Source: Bradyrhizobium arachidis
Lineage (GTDB): Bacteria > Pseudomonadota > Alphaproteobacteria > Rhizobiales > Xanthobacteraceae
Direction: 5' to 3'
Assembly (NCBI RefSeq): GCF_024758505.1
Contig: NZ_CP077970.1
Coordinates: 496,001 to 560,000 of the forward strand
DNA: 64,000 bases
Positions 54,226 through 63,623 of the stretch are shown here, in pieces (position 1 is the first letter of the stretch; each line of letters starts with the position of its first letter). Made by a program: the position numbers and the translations under genes. The notes below the pieces were generated by a model. That model did not search any database and had not been told where the DNA came from. It saw only the letters and a program-made list of their open reading frames with translations.

Positions 54226-56259
54226 ATGTCCGTCAAGTCCAAGCCGAACCGTTTGAAGCTTCCGACCTTGCGCTTCAGGGCCAAGATCGTCCTCGGCTTT
54301 GCGACCGTACTCGCCATCCTGGCCGTCAGCATGGCCTTTGCCTATTTCGGCTTCGAGCGGGTTGCGACCGCTGTCGCGTCGTACCGGACCAGCGTCTCCG
54401 AAGCGGACCTTGCGCGGGCGGTCGATCGGGAGCTGATCACCTATCAGGCGTTGGCGCGCGCCTACACGCTGACCGGCGCGGCCGAGGACGAGACCGCGGC
54501 CAAGACGGCCGAAGCGAACCTGAAGGCAGCCATCGGAAAATCCATGGCGGCCACCACGGCGCCGGCGCGGCGCGAGCAGATCGCCGGGCTGCAAAAGGAG
54601 TTCGACGCCTTTGCAAAGGTTTTTGCCGACATCATCACGTTGACGCGTGAGAACACCAGGATCGCCGGTGACGAGCTCAACGGCGTCGGTAACAAGATCC
54701 GCTTCAAGTTCGACGATCTTGCCGACACCGCCGCACTGGCCGGCCTGTCGTCGGTTCAGACCACGGCCAAGGACATCACGACGCAATATCTTTCCGTTTC
54801 GACGTCGGTCAGCGCCTTCGTTGCAAAGCCCGAACCGAAGACGGCCGACGGCATCGTCGCGCGGGTCAAGTTTTTGGAGACCCTGCTGGTCTCGATCTAT
54901 GCCAACGACCAGAAGATCACCCAGCGGGTGACCGAGATCGGCGACCTCCTGAAGCAATACCGCGCCTCCTTCGGCAAGCTGAGCGAGAACGTAAAGGCCG
55001 TCGTCAAGCTGAACGGCGAGATGTCCAAATCGGCTGCAGCCATCCTCAAGCTTTCGGGTGAATTGCGCTCGGACCTGTCGGCCGATCAGCATCGCATCGA
55101 AACGGAGACCAACGCGACCATCGGCGAGACCGAACGGCTCATCCTGATGCTGGCGCTGGGAGGCCTCGCGGTCGGTGCCGTGCTGGCGCTGATGCTGGGC
55201 AATGGCATCTCGCGTCCGATGATCGCGATGTGCAAGGCGATGCGAGAGCTGGCCTCGGGCAATTTTGACGTCGTGCTGCCGGGCCTGGGCCGCAAGGACG
55301 AGATCGGCGAGATGGCCGGCGCCGTCGAAGAGTTCAAGGTGCAGGCCGTCGCCAAGGCCGAGCGCGATGCCGCCGCAAGCGAAGCCCAGAACAAGGAAGC
55401 CAGTGCGGCCCGTCGCGGCGAGCTGATCCGCTTCGCCGACGATTTTGAGAGCGCGGTCGGCGCCATCGTCTCCAACGTCTCGGCCTCCGCCGTGCAGCTT
55501 GAATCGGCAGCCTCGACGCTGACCCGCACCGCCGAGACCACGCAGACGCTGTCGAGCCAGGTCGCCGGCGTCTCGGAAGCGGCCTCCAGCAACATGCAGT
55601 CGGTCGCAACCGCGACCGAGGAGCTGTCAGCCTCGGTCGAGGAGATCGGCCGTCAGGTCCGCGACTCCAGCCGCATCGCCGAAGGCGCGGTCGCCCAGGC
55701 CAAGGAGACCGACGCCCGCATCGGCAAGCTGTCGCATGCCGCGCAGCAGATCGGTGACGTCGTAAAACTGATCACGGCGATTGCCGAACAGACCAATCTC
55801 TTGGCGCTCAACGCCACCATCGAGGCGGCGCGCGCCGGCGATGCCGGCCGCGGCTTTGCGGTGGTTGCAAGCGAAGTGAAGTCGCTGGCGAGCCAGACCG
55901 CGAAGGCGACCGACGAGATTTCGTCGCACATCGCAGGCATGCAAGGTGCCACCGCCGAATCGGTTGCCGCGATCAAGGAGATCGGCGCGACCATCGGCCA
56001 GATCTCGACCATTGCGACCTCGATTGCCAGCGCGGTGGAAGAGCAGGGCGCCGCCACCCAGGAGATCGCCCGCAGCGTCCAGAACGTGGCGCAGGGCACC
56101 CAGACCGCGGCCACCGACATCGGCCAGGTCAACCGCGGCGCGGCCGAGACGGGGTCTGCCTCGGAAGAGGTGCTGCATTCGGCCAAGACGCTGTCGAGCG
56201 AAAGCACCCGCCTGCGCGCCGAACTCGATCGCTTCATGGCGAATATCAGGGCGGCGTAA
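54226..56259 (+). CDS. Methyl-accepting chemotaxis protein 2
   Basis: 677 aa, same plan as receptor 1: membrane helix ([19 protein letters not shown]), helical periplasmic sensor (about 45-305), second helix ([19 protein letters not shown]), HAMP and signalling domain with [19 protein letters not shown]. The sensor halves of the two receptors differ, so they should see different ligands while sharing one signalling domain. Start at 54226 with AGGGG upstream; the frame continues upstream through the repeat but is not coding there. Confidence 0.92.
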   Translation: MSVKSKPNRLKLPTLRFRAKIVLGFATVLAILAVSMAFAYFGFERVATAVASYRTSVSEADLARAVDRELITYQALARAYTLTGAAEDETAAKTAEANLKAAIGKSMAATTAPARREQIAGLQKEFDAFAKVFADIITLTRENTRIAGDELNGVGNKIRFKFDDLADTAALAGLSSVQTTAKDITTQYLSVSTSVSAFVAKPEPKTADGIVARVKFLETLLVSIYANDQKITQRVTEIGDLLKQYRASFGKLSENVKAVVKLNGEMSKSAAAILKLSGELRSDLSADQHRIETETNATIGETERLILMLALGGLAVGAVLALMLGNGISRPMIAMCKAMRELASGNFDVVLPGLGRKDEIGEMAGAVEEFKVQAVAKAERDAAASEAQNKEASAARRGELIRFADDFESAVGAIVSNVSASAVQLESAASTLTRTAETTQTLSSQVAGVSEAASSNMQSVATATEELSASVEEIGRQVRDSSRIAEGAVAQAKETDARIGKLSHAAQQIGDVVKLITAIAEQTNLLALNATIEAARAGDAGRGFAVVASEVKSLASQTAKATDEISSHIAGMQGATAESVAAIKEIGATIGQISTIATSIASAVEEQGAATQEIARSVQNVAQGTQTAATDIGQVNRGAAETGSASEEVLHSAKTLSSESTRLRAELDRFMANIRAA

Positions 56260-56341
56260 GTCGCTGCCGTATTGCTAGCTACTGCTACGCCCTCAGGTGT
56301 CGTCCTGGCGAAAGCCAGGACCCATTACCCCAGGGAGCAGT
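55204..56341 (+). repeat. Direct duplicate, copy 2 (chemoreceptor 3' part)
   Basis: Counterpart of 52801-53938. Identity ends after CCCCAGGGAGC in the following repeat, where copy 1 continues GGTT and copy 2 AGTT. The downstream part of the element here ends GTCCAGGACGACG, a different inverted end. Confidence 0.9.
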
Positions 56342-56492
56342 TGCGGCGCGAACTTATAGCCCCGAGTCTTCGCCAAATTTCTCCCTGTGGTTATGGGGCC
56401 TGGATCGGCGCTCCGCTCCGCTTCGCTTGTCCAGGACGACGTAAGAGAGGATTTGCGCTCGCGCCCCTCCAAGACCACGAGAGCACCGGACC

Positions 56493-56882
56493 TCACTCCC
56501 TCCCGAACGCCCGCTTCAACTCCACCTTGGCGCGCTCGAGGCGGGTGCGTTGCATCTTCGGCAAGGTCTTGCCGGCGCGGTTGATGTAGAAGGTGAGCAT
56601 CGAGAGCGCCGAGCGATAGGCGCCGGTCTTGCGGCGCTTGCTGTGCTCGGCAGAACGCTTCAGCGATGCCGCGATCTTCTTGAGACTCGTCAGCGAAAAC
56701 ACGCCGCGCTTCAGGTCCAGCGCGTCGCTCTCCCGTGTGACACGCTGCGACCAGCGTTTTGGCGTCGCGCGCTTCGACGTCTTGCGTGCGGTGCCACGCG
56801 TTGCATTGGCGCCTGTCTTTCGATCTGACGACTTGCGCGCTCCGGCTTTGCGGGAATAGGTGGTCCTCCTTGCGTGAGCCAT
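56493..56882 (-). CDS. DUF3175 basic protein
   Basis: 129 aa, strongly basic. The N-terminal third is a Lys/Arg/Ser/Thr-rich tail (possible nucleic-acid binding). The rest is the DUF3175 core: PKRWSQRVTRESDALDLKRGVF, LKRSAEHSKRRKTGAYRSALSMLTFYINRAGK and an Arg/Lys-rich end. The function of the family is unknown. Single gene, convergent with receptor 2 and divergent from the MFS gene. Confidence 0.88.
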   Translation of the reverse strand: MAHARRTTYSRKAGARKSSDRKTGANATRGTARKTSKRATPKRWSQRVTRESDALDLKRGVFSLTSLKKIAASLKRSAEHSKRRKTGAYRSALSMLTFYINRAGKTLPKMQRTRLERAKVELKRAFGRE

Positions 56883-57061
56883 GCGTCAACTCCTTGCAGC
56901 TCCAGCGGAAACAAGCCTCTATCCGAAGGGTTCCTGAGGAACTTCACCGCGCGCGGCGCGTTGTCGCGGGTGGCAGGTGGATGTGCCGCGACCGAAAGAC
57001 CGAATCGGCCTCGGCCATATCTGCGCCGGGGTTGGGTGCATTGCTCAGATGCAACGAAGCG

Positions 57062-58549
57062 ATGGAATTGCAGCAAACCTCAGCGCTGAATGTTGCTCCT
57101 GCAGTCCCGGTGGCTGCGGCGCGAGATCGCGTCATCGAGACCAGTATTCCTGCGCGGCTCGACGCTCTATCGTGGAGCGGCTTTCACACGCGAGTCGTGC
57201 TCGCGCTCGGCATCACCTGGATTCTGGACGGACTTGAAGTGACGCTCGCCGGCGCGCTGTCAGGCGCGCTGAAGCAGAGCCCGACTTTGCACTTCTCGAA
57301 CCTCGATCTGGGTATCGCCAATTCCGCCTATCTTGCCGGTGCCGTGCTCGGCGCGCTCGGTTTCGGCTGGCTCACCGATCGTATCGGACGCAAAAAACTG
57401 TTCTTCATCACGCTCGCGGTTTATCTCACCGCCACGGCCGCGACTGCGCTGTCCTGGAATGTCGCGAGCTATGCGCTGTTCCGCTTCCTCACCGGCGCCG
57501 GTATCGGCGGCGAATATACCGCGATCAACTCGACCATTCAGGAACTGGTGCCGGCGCGTTATCGCGGCTGGACCGATCTCGTCATCAACGGCAGCTTCTG
57601 GATCGGCGCTGCCATGGGCGCGGTGGCGGCCATCGTGCTGCTCGATCCCACGCTGTTCGGCCCCGATCTCGGCTGGCGGCTCGCTTACCTCATCGGCGCC
57701 GCCATCGGGCTCGTCGTGCTCCTGATGCGGATGTGGATTCCCGAAAGCCCGCGCTGGCTGATGATTCACGGCCGCCCCGAACAGGCGCATGCGATCGTCG
57801 ACGATATCGAGCGCTCGGTGGTCGGCGACCGGCAGGATCAGTCCGGGGCAGGCTTCGCAAAAATTCGCCTGAGGATGCGCGACCACACCCCGATCAGTGA
57901 GGTCGTGCACACGCTGTTTACGGTCTACCGCCATCGCGCGCTGGTGGGCCTCGTGCTGATGAGCGCGCAGGCCTTCTTCTACAACGCGATCTTCTTCACC
58001 TTTGCGCTGATCTTGACCGATTTTTACGGCATCAGTGCGGATCATGTCGGCTGGTATATTCTACCCTTTGCCGCCGGCAATTTCCTCGGGCCGCTGCTGC
58101 TCGGCCGCCTGTTCGATACGCTCGGCCGGCGTACCATGATCGCGTTCACCTACGGTGTTTCGGGTGTTCTGCTCGCGCTTTCCGGTTATCTGTTCTCGAT
58201 CGGCGTGCTGAGCGCGCAGGGACAGACCATCGCCTGGATGGTGATCTTCTTCTTCGCTTCGCCGGCAGCGAGCGCTGCCTATCTCACCGTCAGCGAAACC
58301 TTTCCCCTGGAGGTGCGGGCCCTGGCGATTGCGGTGTTCTATGCAATCGGCACCGGTATCGGCGGCGTCGTCGGGCCTGCGCTGTTCGGCGCGCTGATCG
58401 ACACCGGCTCCCGGACCAGCGTGTTTGCCGGCTACCTCCTGGGCTCGGTGCTGATGATCGCGGCCGCACTCGTGGCGTGGCGCTATGCCGTCGCCGCCGA
58501 GCGAAAATCGCTCGAACATGTCGCACGGCCGCTCGCCTTTATGGAGTAG
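57062..58549 (+). CDS. MFS transporter (sugar/aromatic-acid type)
   Basis: 495 aa with 12 predicted helices. The MFS motif A is GWLTDRIGRKKLFF and its second-half counterpart GRLFDTLGRRTMI. RFLTGAGIGGEYTAINSTIQELVPARYRG matches the SP/AAHS group of sugar or aromatic-acid carriers. Its stop lies 3 bp before the otsB start, so it is co-translated with trehalose synthesis; a disaccharide or compatible-solute substrate is a guess from context. I used the ATG at 57062; the frame runs further upstream without a ribosome site. Confidence 0.88.
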   Translation: MELQQTSALNVAPAVPVAAARDRVIETSIPARLDALSWSGFHTRVVLALGITWILDGLEVTLAGALSGALKQSPTLHFSNLDLGIANSAYLAGAVLGALGFGWLTDRIGRKKLFFITLAVYLTATAATALSWNVASYALFRFLTGAGIGGEYTAINSTIQELVPARYRGWTDLVINGSFWIGAAMGAVAAIVLLDPTLFGPDLGWRLAYLIGAAIGLVVLLMRMWIPESPRWLMIHGRPEQAHAIVDDIERSVVGDRQDQSGAGFAKIRLRMRDHTPISEVVHTLFTVYRHRALVGLVLMSAQAFFYNAIFFTFALILTDFYGISADHVGWYILPFAAGNFLGPLLLGRLFDTLGRRTMIAFTYGVSGVLLALSGYLFSIGVLSAQGQTIAWMVIFFFASPAASAAYLTVSETFPLEVRALAIAVFYAIGTGIGGVVGPALFGALIDTGSRTSVFAGYLLGSVLMIAAALVAWRYAVAAERKSLEHVARPLAFME

Positions 58550-58552
58550 GAT

Positions 58553-59404
58553 ATGAAATCAGAACTCGCGGAAATGCCAAGAGAAATGCCAAGAGAAATG
58601 CCGAGTGACGACGAACGAATCATGCGTGACGATGACGATGCGCCCGAAACGGTGCCGGTGCCGCGAGCTCTGGTCCCGCATCTGAGCGAGACCGCGATTC
58701 TGCTCGACATCGACGGCACGCTGCTCGAATTGATGCCGACGCCGCGCGAAGTCTGGGTGCCGCCGGGGCTCTCCAAGACGCTCAACCGCCTTGTCGAATG
58801 CACCTCCGGTGCGCTGGCGCTGGTCAGCGGACGCTCGCTCAACGACATCGACCTGATCTTTGCGCCGGACCAGTTTCCCGCAGTCGGCGGCCACGGCGCT
58901 GAAATGCGGCTGTCGTCCGATAACGAAGCGGTGGCGAGCCACGCGCCGCCGATGGACAAGGAGTTGAAGCGGCGGCTGGCGGCGATCGCAAAGCTCAGCC
59001 CCGGCATTCTGCTGGAGGACAAGGGCTATTCGCTCGCGTTGCATTACCGTCTCGCGCCGCATGCGGAGAAGGCGATCTACGCGGCGGTGTCGCTGATCCG
59101 TGCCGATTTGCCCAACGCGCCGATCGAGGTACTGCCCGGCAAATCGGTCTGCGAGATCAAGCATTCCGGATTCACCAAGGCGAGTGGCGTGCGCGAATTG
59201 ATGACGCATGAGCCGTTCAAAGGACGCCGTCCGCTCTTCATCGGCGACGACGTCACCGATGAAAGCGTGTTCGCGATCATGCCGGACATGAACGGTCTCG
59301 CCTTTTCGGTCGGCCGCCGCGCCCGTGGCGTCAATGGCCATTTCGATGCGCCGAGCGACGTGCGCGAGTTCCTCGCGCATCTCGTCGACGACCACGCAAG
59401 GTAA
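58553..59404 (+). CDS. otsB: Trehalose-6-phosphate phosphatase
   Basis: 283 aa HAD enzyme removing phosphate from trehalose 6-phosphate in the cytoplasm. Motifs: ILLDIDGTLLELMPTP (about 48-63, nucleophile), ALVSGRSLNDI (motif II), LPGKSVCEIKHSGFTKASGV (Lys motif) and FIGDDVTDESVFA. The first 18 residues contain a short tandem repeat (EMPREMPREMPS, from a 12-bp DNA repeat), which is outside the enzyme fold. Ribosome site GGAGTAGG. Followed by a 239-bp gap before otsA. Confidence 0.93.
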   Translation: MKSELAEMPREMPREMPSDDERIMRDDDDAPETVPVPRALVPHLSETAILLDIDGTLLELMPTPREVWVPPGLSKTLNRLVECTSGALALVSGRSLNDIDLIFAPDQFPAVGGHGAEMRLSSDNEAVASHAPPMDKELKRRLAAIAKLSPGILLEDKGYSLALHYRLAPHAEKAIYAAVSLIRADLPNAPIEVLPGKSVCEIKHSGFTKASGVRELMTHEPFKGRRPLFIGDDVTDESVFAIMPDMNGLAFSVGRRARGVNGHFDAPSDVREFLAHLVDDHAR

Positions 59405-59558
59405 AAGCAAGGCAGCGCCACCTCGCGGCCATATTGCGTGCGGAACCGTTGGCCGCGCGCGAAAATCTTGCGGCGCAATGTTCGCGCAAAAAACTGTCTT
59501 TGCGTCGAATTTTTATTTTTTGCGGCCGAAACCAGGTTCCAACGTGCGCGCCCGATTT

Positions 59559-59580
59559 TGGTTTCAATTCGTTGAAACCA
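59559..59580. promoter_or_regulatory. 22-bp palindrome upstream of otsA
   Basis: TGGTTTCAA and TTGAAACCA (perfect 9-bp arms) around TTCG. It could be an operator or an mRNA hairpin; no U run follows. It lies 64 bp before the otsA start. Confidence 0.5.
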
Positions 59581-59586
59581 TGAACA

Positions 59587-59611
59587 GGAACCATATTGAT
59601 GAACGTCAGTT
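59587..59611 (+). promoter_or_regulatory. Possible EcfG-type general-stress promoter of otsA
   Basis: GGAAC followed after 16 nt by AGTT. The alphaproteobacterial EcfG consensus is GGAAC-N16/17-CGTT, so one of the four -10 bases is off. Position, 33 bp before the start, fits. A stress-inducible trehalose gene makes sense. Confidence 0.35.
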
Positions 59612-59643
59612 AAACGTGGCGGAATAACAGGAGGGGACGACCT

Positions 59644-61107
59644 GTGAGTCTCGTTGTCGTTTCGAACCGTGTTGCACGCGGAAAACCGAATGAACCCATG
59701 ACGGGCGGCCTTGCGGCTGCCCTGCTTCCGGTGGTGGAATACTCCGGAGCGATCTGGGTGGGTTCCTCAGGCCGTGTGCGCGATGGCCATCAGAAGGAAC
59801 CGTTCGCCGAAGTCGAAGCGCTCGGTACGGGCGCGCTTGCGACGCTGGACCTGCCGGCGGCGCATTACGGTGGCTATTACGAAGGCTTTGCCAATTCAGC
59901 GTTGTGGCCGGCGCTGCACTCGCGCAGCGACCTCATCCGCGTCTCGCAAGGCGACTATCGCAGCTATCGCGAGGTCAACGCCTTCATGGCGCGCGCGCTG
60001 TTGCGCTTCCGAAAGAACAAGACTGCCTTCTGGGTGCAGGACTATCACTTCCTGGCGCTCGGCGCGGAACTGCGCGAGCTCAGCGTCGACGATCCCGTCG
60101 GCTTCTTCCTGCACACGCCGTGGCCCGTGCCTGCGGTGATGCAGGGTGTGCCGAATCACCGCGAACTGATCGAGGCAATGCTGGCCTACGATCTCATCGG
60201 CTTCCAGACCGAGGAAGATCGCCAGAATTTCCTCGGCTATATCAGCCAGGACCTCGGGCTGACGGCCGAGGACGGCATCGTCGTCTCGCGGCATGGCCGG
60301 ACGCAGTGTCAGGTCTTTCCGATCGGAATCGATGCGGAAAAATTCGCGCAATATGCCGCGAAGTCGATTTCGCATCCCGACGTGTCGCGGCTGCGCAAGA
60401 GTCTCAATGGCGAAAAACTCGCGATCGGCGTCGACCGGCTCGATTATTCCAAGGGCCTCGTCAACCGCGTCAGCGCGTTCGATCGCCTGTGGACCGAGCA
60501 GCCAAACCTCGCGCGCAGCATTTCGCTGTTGCAGATCGCCAACCCCTCGCGTGGCGGCATCGAGGCCTATGGCAATCTCCAGAACGAGGTCGCCCGCCTC
60601 GTGACCGACGTCAACGGCCGCCATGGCGAGGTGGACTGGACGCCGATCCGCTATCTCAACAAGGGCTTTAGCCAGGCCGTGCTTGCCGGCCTTTATCGTA
60701 CGGCGCAGGTCGGCGTGGTGACGCCGTTGCATGACGGCATGAACCTGGTCGCCAAGGAATACGTCGCCGCGCAAAACCCCGCGGACCCGGGCGTGCTCGT
60801 GTTGTCGAAATTCGCAGGCGCCGCCAACGAGCTCGACACGGCGCTGCTGGTCAATCCGCACGATATCGACGGCATGGCGCGTGCGATCTCGATCGCGGTC
60901 TCCATGCCGTTGACCGAGCGTCGCATGCGCTGGGAAGCGATGATGAAGAAGTTGCGCGGCCACACCATCCAGCAATGGTCCGCCGATTTCGTTGCGACGC
61001 TGGAAGCGTGCCGGGGCGAAAGGGCAGCCGTCGCACCGCTCGCCGCACAACCGCCGCAGGCGCTGCGCTGGCTGCGCTCTGCAATCTCAGGCGCAAGGTT
61101 GATTTGA
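59644..61107 (+). CDS. otsA: Trehalose-6-phosphate synthase
   Basis: 487 aa GT20 enzyme joining UDP-glucose and glucose 6-phosphate. Signatures: SLVVVSNRVARGK at the N-terminus, WVQDYHFLALG (glucose-6-phosphate site), FFLHTPWP, GVDRLDYSKGL (UDP-glucose site) and PLHDGMNLVAKEYVAAQ with DPGVLVLSKFAGAANEL. GTG start at 59644 with GGAGGGG upstream. Together with otsB it makes trehalose, a stress protectant; its own promoter seems likely given the gap to otsB. Confidence 0.95.
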   Translation: MSLVVVSNRVARGKPNEPMTGGLAAALLPVVEYSGAIWVGSSGRVRDGHQKEPFAEVEALGTGALATLDLPAAHYGGYYEGFANSALWPALHSRSDLIRVSQGDYRSYREVNAFMARALLRFRKNKTAFWVQDYHFLALGAELRELSVDDPVGFFLHTPWPVPAVMQGVPNHRELIEAMLAYDLIGFQTEEDRQNFLGYISQDLGLTAEDGIVVSRHGRTQCQVFPIGIDAEKFAQYAAKSISHPDVSRLRKSLNGEKLAIGVDRLDYSKGLVNRVSAFDRLWTEQPNLARSISLLQIANPSRGGIEAYGNLQNEVARLVTDVNGRHGEVDWTPIRYLNKGFSQAVLAGLYRTAQVGVVTPLHDGMNLVAKEYVAAQNPADPGVLVLSKFAGAANELDTALLVNPHDIDGMARAISIAVSMPLTERRMRWEAMMKKLRGHTIQQWSADFVATLEACRGERAAVAPLAAQPPQALRWLRSAISGARLI

Positions 61108-61114
61108 GTGCTGA

Positions 61115-61139
61115 CCCTTCTCCCACGATGGGAGAAGGG
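61115..61139. terminator. Hairpin between otsA and the convergent small gene
   Basis: 11-bp perfect stem CCCTTCTCCCA / TGGGAGAAGGG with a 3-nt loop, 8 bp past the otsA stop and 13 bp past the end of the facing gene. No U tract, so the mechanism is uncertain; probably ends both transcripts. Confidence 0.6.
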
Positions 61140-61151
61140 AAGAGCATTCAC

Positions 61152-61493
61152 TCAATAACAATACGACACCCCGTCGAGGATCGCGCAGCGCGTTTTGTTG
61201 AGCGCGTTGGGATCATCCAACGGCACCTTGCCTTTGCCCTCGCCGACGAAGACGCCGGTGCCGACATGCACGGATGATTTGTTGCCGATGATGACGCTCG
61301 GATGCGGCGCGGCACTCGAGCGTGTGCCGTCGGCCCAGATGATGGATTCGCCCGCGAGCACCCCGCGCCGGCCGTCATTGCAGGTGACGTCGATGCCCTG
61401 GCGTGTGCAGACCTGCGCCGCAGCGGGCGCGATCGCGGCAAAGGTGAGTGCCGACAGGATGCCCAATAGGGCGATGGATCGATGCTTGGTCAT
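61152..61493 (-). CDS. Small secreted protein of unknown function
   Basis: 113 aa. Signal peptide MTKHRSIALLGILSALTFAA and on to AAAQVC. Mature domain of about 85 residues with four Cys (QVCTRQ, VTCNDG, TRCAIL, SYCY) that could form two disulfides. Start at 61493 with AGAGGGG upstream; the longer frame (61529) is not needed. I do not recognise a family. Confidence 0.65.
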   Translation of the reverse strand: MTKHRSIALLGILSALTFAAIAPAAAQVCTRQGIDVTCNDGRRGVLAGESIIWADGTRSSAAPHPSVIIGNKSSVHVGTGVFVGEGKGKVPLDDPNALNKTRCAILDGVSYCY

Positions 61494-61701
61494 GGAGCCC
61501 CTCTTGGCGTCCGCCGGTCTTGCCGACATTGGCTATGTGAATCGTCGCGCCGGAGCCACATCCGGTTCAGCCGGCGTGCCGTCCGAAGGCCACCGAACCG
61601 GATAATATTCTCTTTAAGATACAGTTACTTAACGAAATCTCGCCGGAGAGCCAAGCAGTCCCTTGCAAAATCGGCGGCGCCCCTTCAAGAGAGGGCGCTC
61701 C

Positions 61702-61791
61702 GGAGAGATGGCCGAGTGGCTTAAGGCGCACGCTTGGAAAGCGTGTGTGCGGGAAACCGTACCGTGGGTTCGAATCCCACTCTCTCCGCCA
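61702..61791 (+). tRNA. tRNA-Ser (anticodon GGA)
   Basis: 90 nt. Acceptor stem GGAGAGA / TCTCTCC with discriminator G and encoded CCA; anticodon loop TTGGAAA flanked by CACGC/GCGTG stem; a long variable arm; T arm GTGGGTTCGAATCCCAC. The long variable arm is typical of serine tRNA. Confidence 0.95.
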
Positions 61792-62367
61792 GCCAGCCGA
61801 CGCTATTTCGTACTGCTATATGGAGACAAGCTAAAAATCCGGCCGTTTTTCCTGCATTTTTCTCACCAGAGAAATCCGATCGTCGATCCAAATAGCATTC
61901 GCTTGGCCCGGAGAATCGAATTTTCTCCAAATCTTTGTACCCCGCGAACTCGGTCTAGTACGGCATTTTCCGGCAGACCAAGGGCTTATTGGGAAGCGGT
62001 TTGTATCTCCCTCGCTCAACCGGATGAGAACGGAATTGCGGATTCGATTCGTCCCCGACGGCTGCGGTGCGCTTAGACAAGCCAGGGTAAGTAGCCGGCC
62101 ACGGGTCCCTCTGGCATATGAATTCGTCCGCGGGTAATTCGCACCCCTCGGTCTCGGTAGCTGGCGCACTTAAAAAGTTAGGTTGACACGGTTGACAAAG
62201 TTGACGTCGAGGTTGACCCGCAACCGGCCCCTCACCAGTCAGCAGACCAAAATTTTCAGGTTAACGCGGTTAACACGTCAGTTAACACCACCGACACTTC
62301 TTTGTCCGAAACCAGCCCTTCCTGCGCGCGCGGGCGCGCGCTTAGTCGCCATATGCTCCGCATCCGC
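61792..62367. other. Gene-free stretch after tRNA-Ser
   Basis: About 576 bp without a supported gene, with lower G+C than the surroundings and several short palindromes. No repeat of the tRNA 3' end was seen here, so a clean integration scar is not evident. It includes the GTTGAC/GTTAAC array described separately. Confidence 0.6.
62182..62286. repeat. GTTGAC / GTTAAC short direct repeats
   Basis: GTTGAC occurs at 62182, 62191, 62200 and 62212; GTTAAC at 62260, 62269 and 62281. Spacings are 9, 9, 12 and 9, 12, so all are multiples of three and both groups share a layout. In one plus-strand frame the array reads as Leu-Thr-Arg-like triplets. Confidence 0.7.
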
Positions 62368-63621
62368 CTAATAGCGGTTCACCTCTTGGCCAGATCGCGA
62401 CGCGATTTTGCTTCCGTCGACAATTCGGTCACCGGGATGCAGCACGACGCGGTCGCCGACAGCGAGCCCTGACAGAACTTCGGCCATCCGATTATTGCGG
62501 TGGCCGATCTGGACCGCGGTCGTTCTTGCGTAGCCGTTTTGGTCGACAAAAATGGCCCATTGATCGCCTTTCCGGAATAGCGCACTCACAGGGACGCTCA
62601 GGGCATCCGAAGCGCTCCACGTGGTGACATGGACAACGACGCGGTAGTCGTGGCCAAGCGAGGCCCAACTCTCCGGCGGGTCCACAAAGTCGATGGTCAC
62701 CCGGACGCGCTGCTCCTCGATTCCAAGCGCCGAGACCTTCAGGAAGCCAGCCGGATCCACTCGGACAACCTTGCCGCTGACGGGCTGCCCGCCCCAGCCG
62801 TCGATCCGGACGGGCGCGCCCACCTTGATCTGGACGGCATCGGTCGAAAGCAGGTCAGCCACGACCTCCAGATCGAGAGGGTTGCCGATGTCGACCAGCG
62901 GTGTTCCAGGCAAAACCGTCGCCTCGCTGTCCTGAATGATCTTCAGCACCCGTCCGCTTGCCGGCGCGAGCACCCGGACACAGCAGGTCGGCTCTGCCGA
63001 CGGCGCGGCGTTGGCCGGGTCCATCAAACGGGCCGCCAGGCTGGTGCGCACCGCGCGACGCATGTCGACCTGAGCCTTGGCGCTTGCCAGGGCGGCCTCG
63101 TTGGTGGCGACCTCGAACTTCGCCTTGTCGAAGGCCTGGGCGGAAATGGTCTGCGTCCGTGAGAGCGCCTGGGCTCGCTGGAATTCGGTCCGGGAGAAGT
63201 CCAGCGCGGCTTCGATCCGCTTCACCTCTGCTTCCTGCTGCTGAATGGCTGCGTCCGCGGCCAGGACCTCGGCCTGAAGCTGGTCGCGCGAACGAACGTC
63301 GATGAAGCCCGGCAGCGTCGGCTGCATCAGGGCGATGACGGTCCGGTTGGAGACGACCTCGTCGCCGATGTGAAGCGACGGCCCCCGTTCGCCGAGCGGG
63401 TGCGAGATCCTCAGCACCTTTCCGGCGATGGGCGCCGAGACGGTGTAGACGTGGCGAACGTGAGTCTTGCCGTCGTCATCGGCGGTGACTTCGATCGGGC
63501 CCTTCGCGACCGTTGCGAGATCGACCAGGGCCGGCCGAGGCCAGGCGAACCAGGCCAGTCCTCCCGCGATCGCGGCTAGAAGCGCAGCACCGATGATACG
63601 TTTGGTCCAGTTCGGCGGCAT
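62368..63621 (-). CDS. HlyD/DevB-like membrane fusion adaptor of an ABC exporter
   Basis: 417 aa. One N-terminal membrane helix (GAALLAAIAGGLAWFAW). Lipoyl-like halves flank a coiled-coil hairpin (about 105-215, QLQAEVLAADAAIQQQEAEVKRIEAALDFSR). Then a beta-barrel with APASGRVLKIIQDSEATVLPG, and a C-terminal domain ending LAVGDRVVLHPGDRIVDG. It links an inner-membrane transporter to an outer channel. It starts 2 bp after the FtsX-type permease stop, so the two form an operon with genes beyond the window. Confidence 0.88.
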   Translation of the reverse strand: MPPNWTKRIIGAALLAAIAGGLAWFAWPRPALVDLATVAKGPIEVTADDDGKTHVRHVYTVSAPIAGKVLRISHPLGERGPSLHIGDEVVSNRTVIALMQPTLPGFIDVRSRDQLQAEVLAADAAIQQQEAEVKRIEAALDFSRTEFQRAQALSRTQTISAQAFDKAKFEVATNEAALASAKAQVDMRRAVRTSLAARLMDPANAAPSAEPTCCVRVLAPASGRVLKIIQDSEATVLPGTPLVDIGNPLDLEVVADLLSTDAVQIKVGAPVRIDGWGGQPVSGKVVRVDPAGFLKVSALGIEEQRVRVTIDFVDPPESWASLGHDYRVVVHVTTWSASDALSVPVSALFRKGDQWAIFVDQNGYARTTAVQIGHRNNRMAEVLSGLAVGDRVVLHPGDRIVDGSKIASRSGQEVNRY

Positions 63622-63623
63622 GG

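Noticed and set aside
52801..56341. Transposon as cause of the receptor duplication
   Set aside because: No transposase or terminal repeats at the ends of the duplicated block; tandem duplication or conversion is enough.
62182..62286. CRISPR-like repeat
   Set aside because: Units are only 6 bp with 3-6 bp gaps, far below CRISPR repeat and spacer lengths, and no cas genes are present.
61702..62367. Integrated island at tRNA-Ser
   Set aside because: No integrase gene and no second copy of the tRNA 3' end was found in the window; only a suspicion remains.
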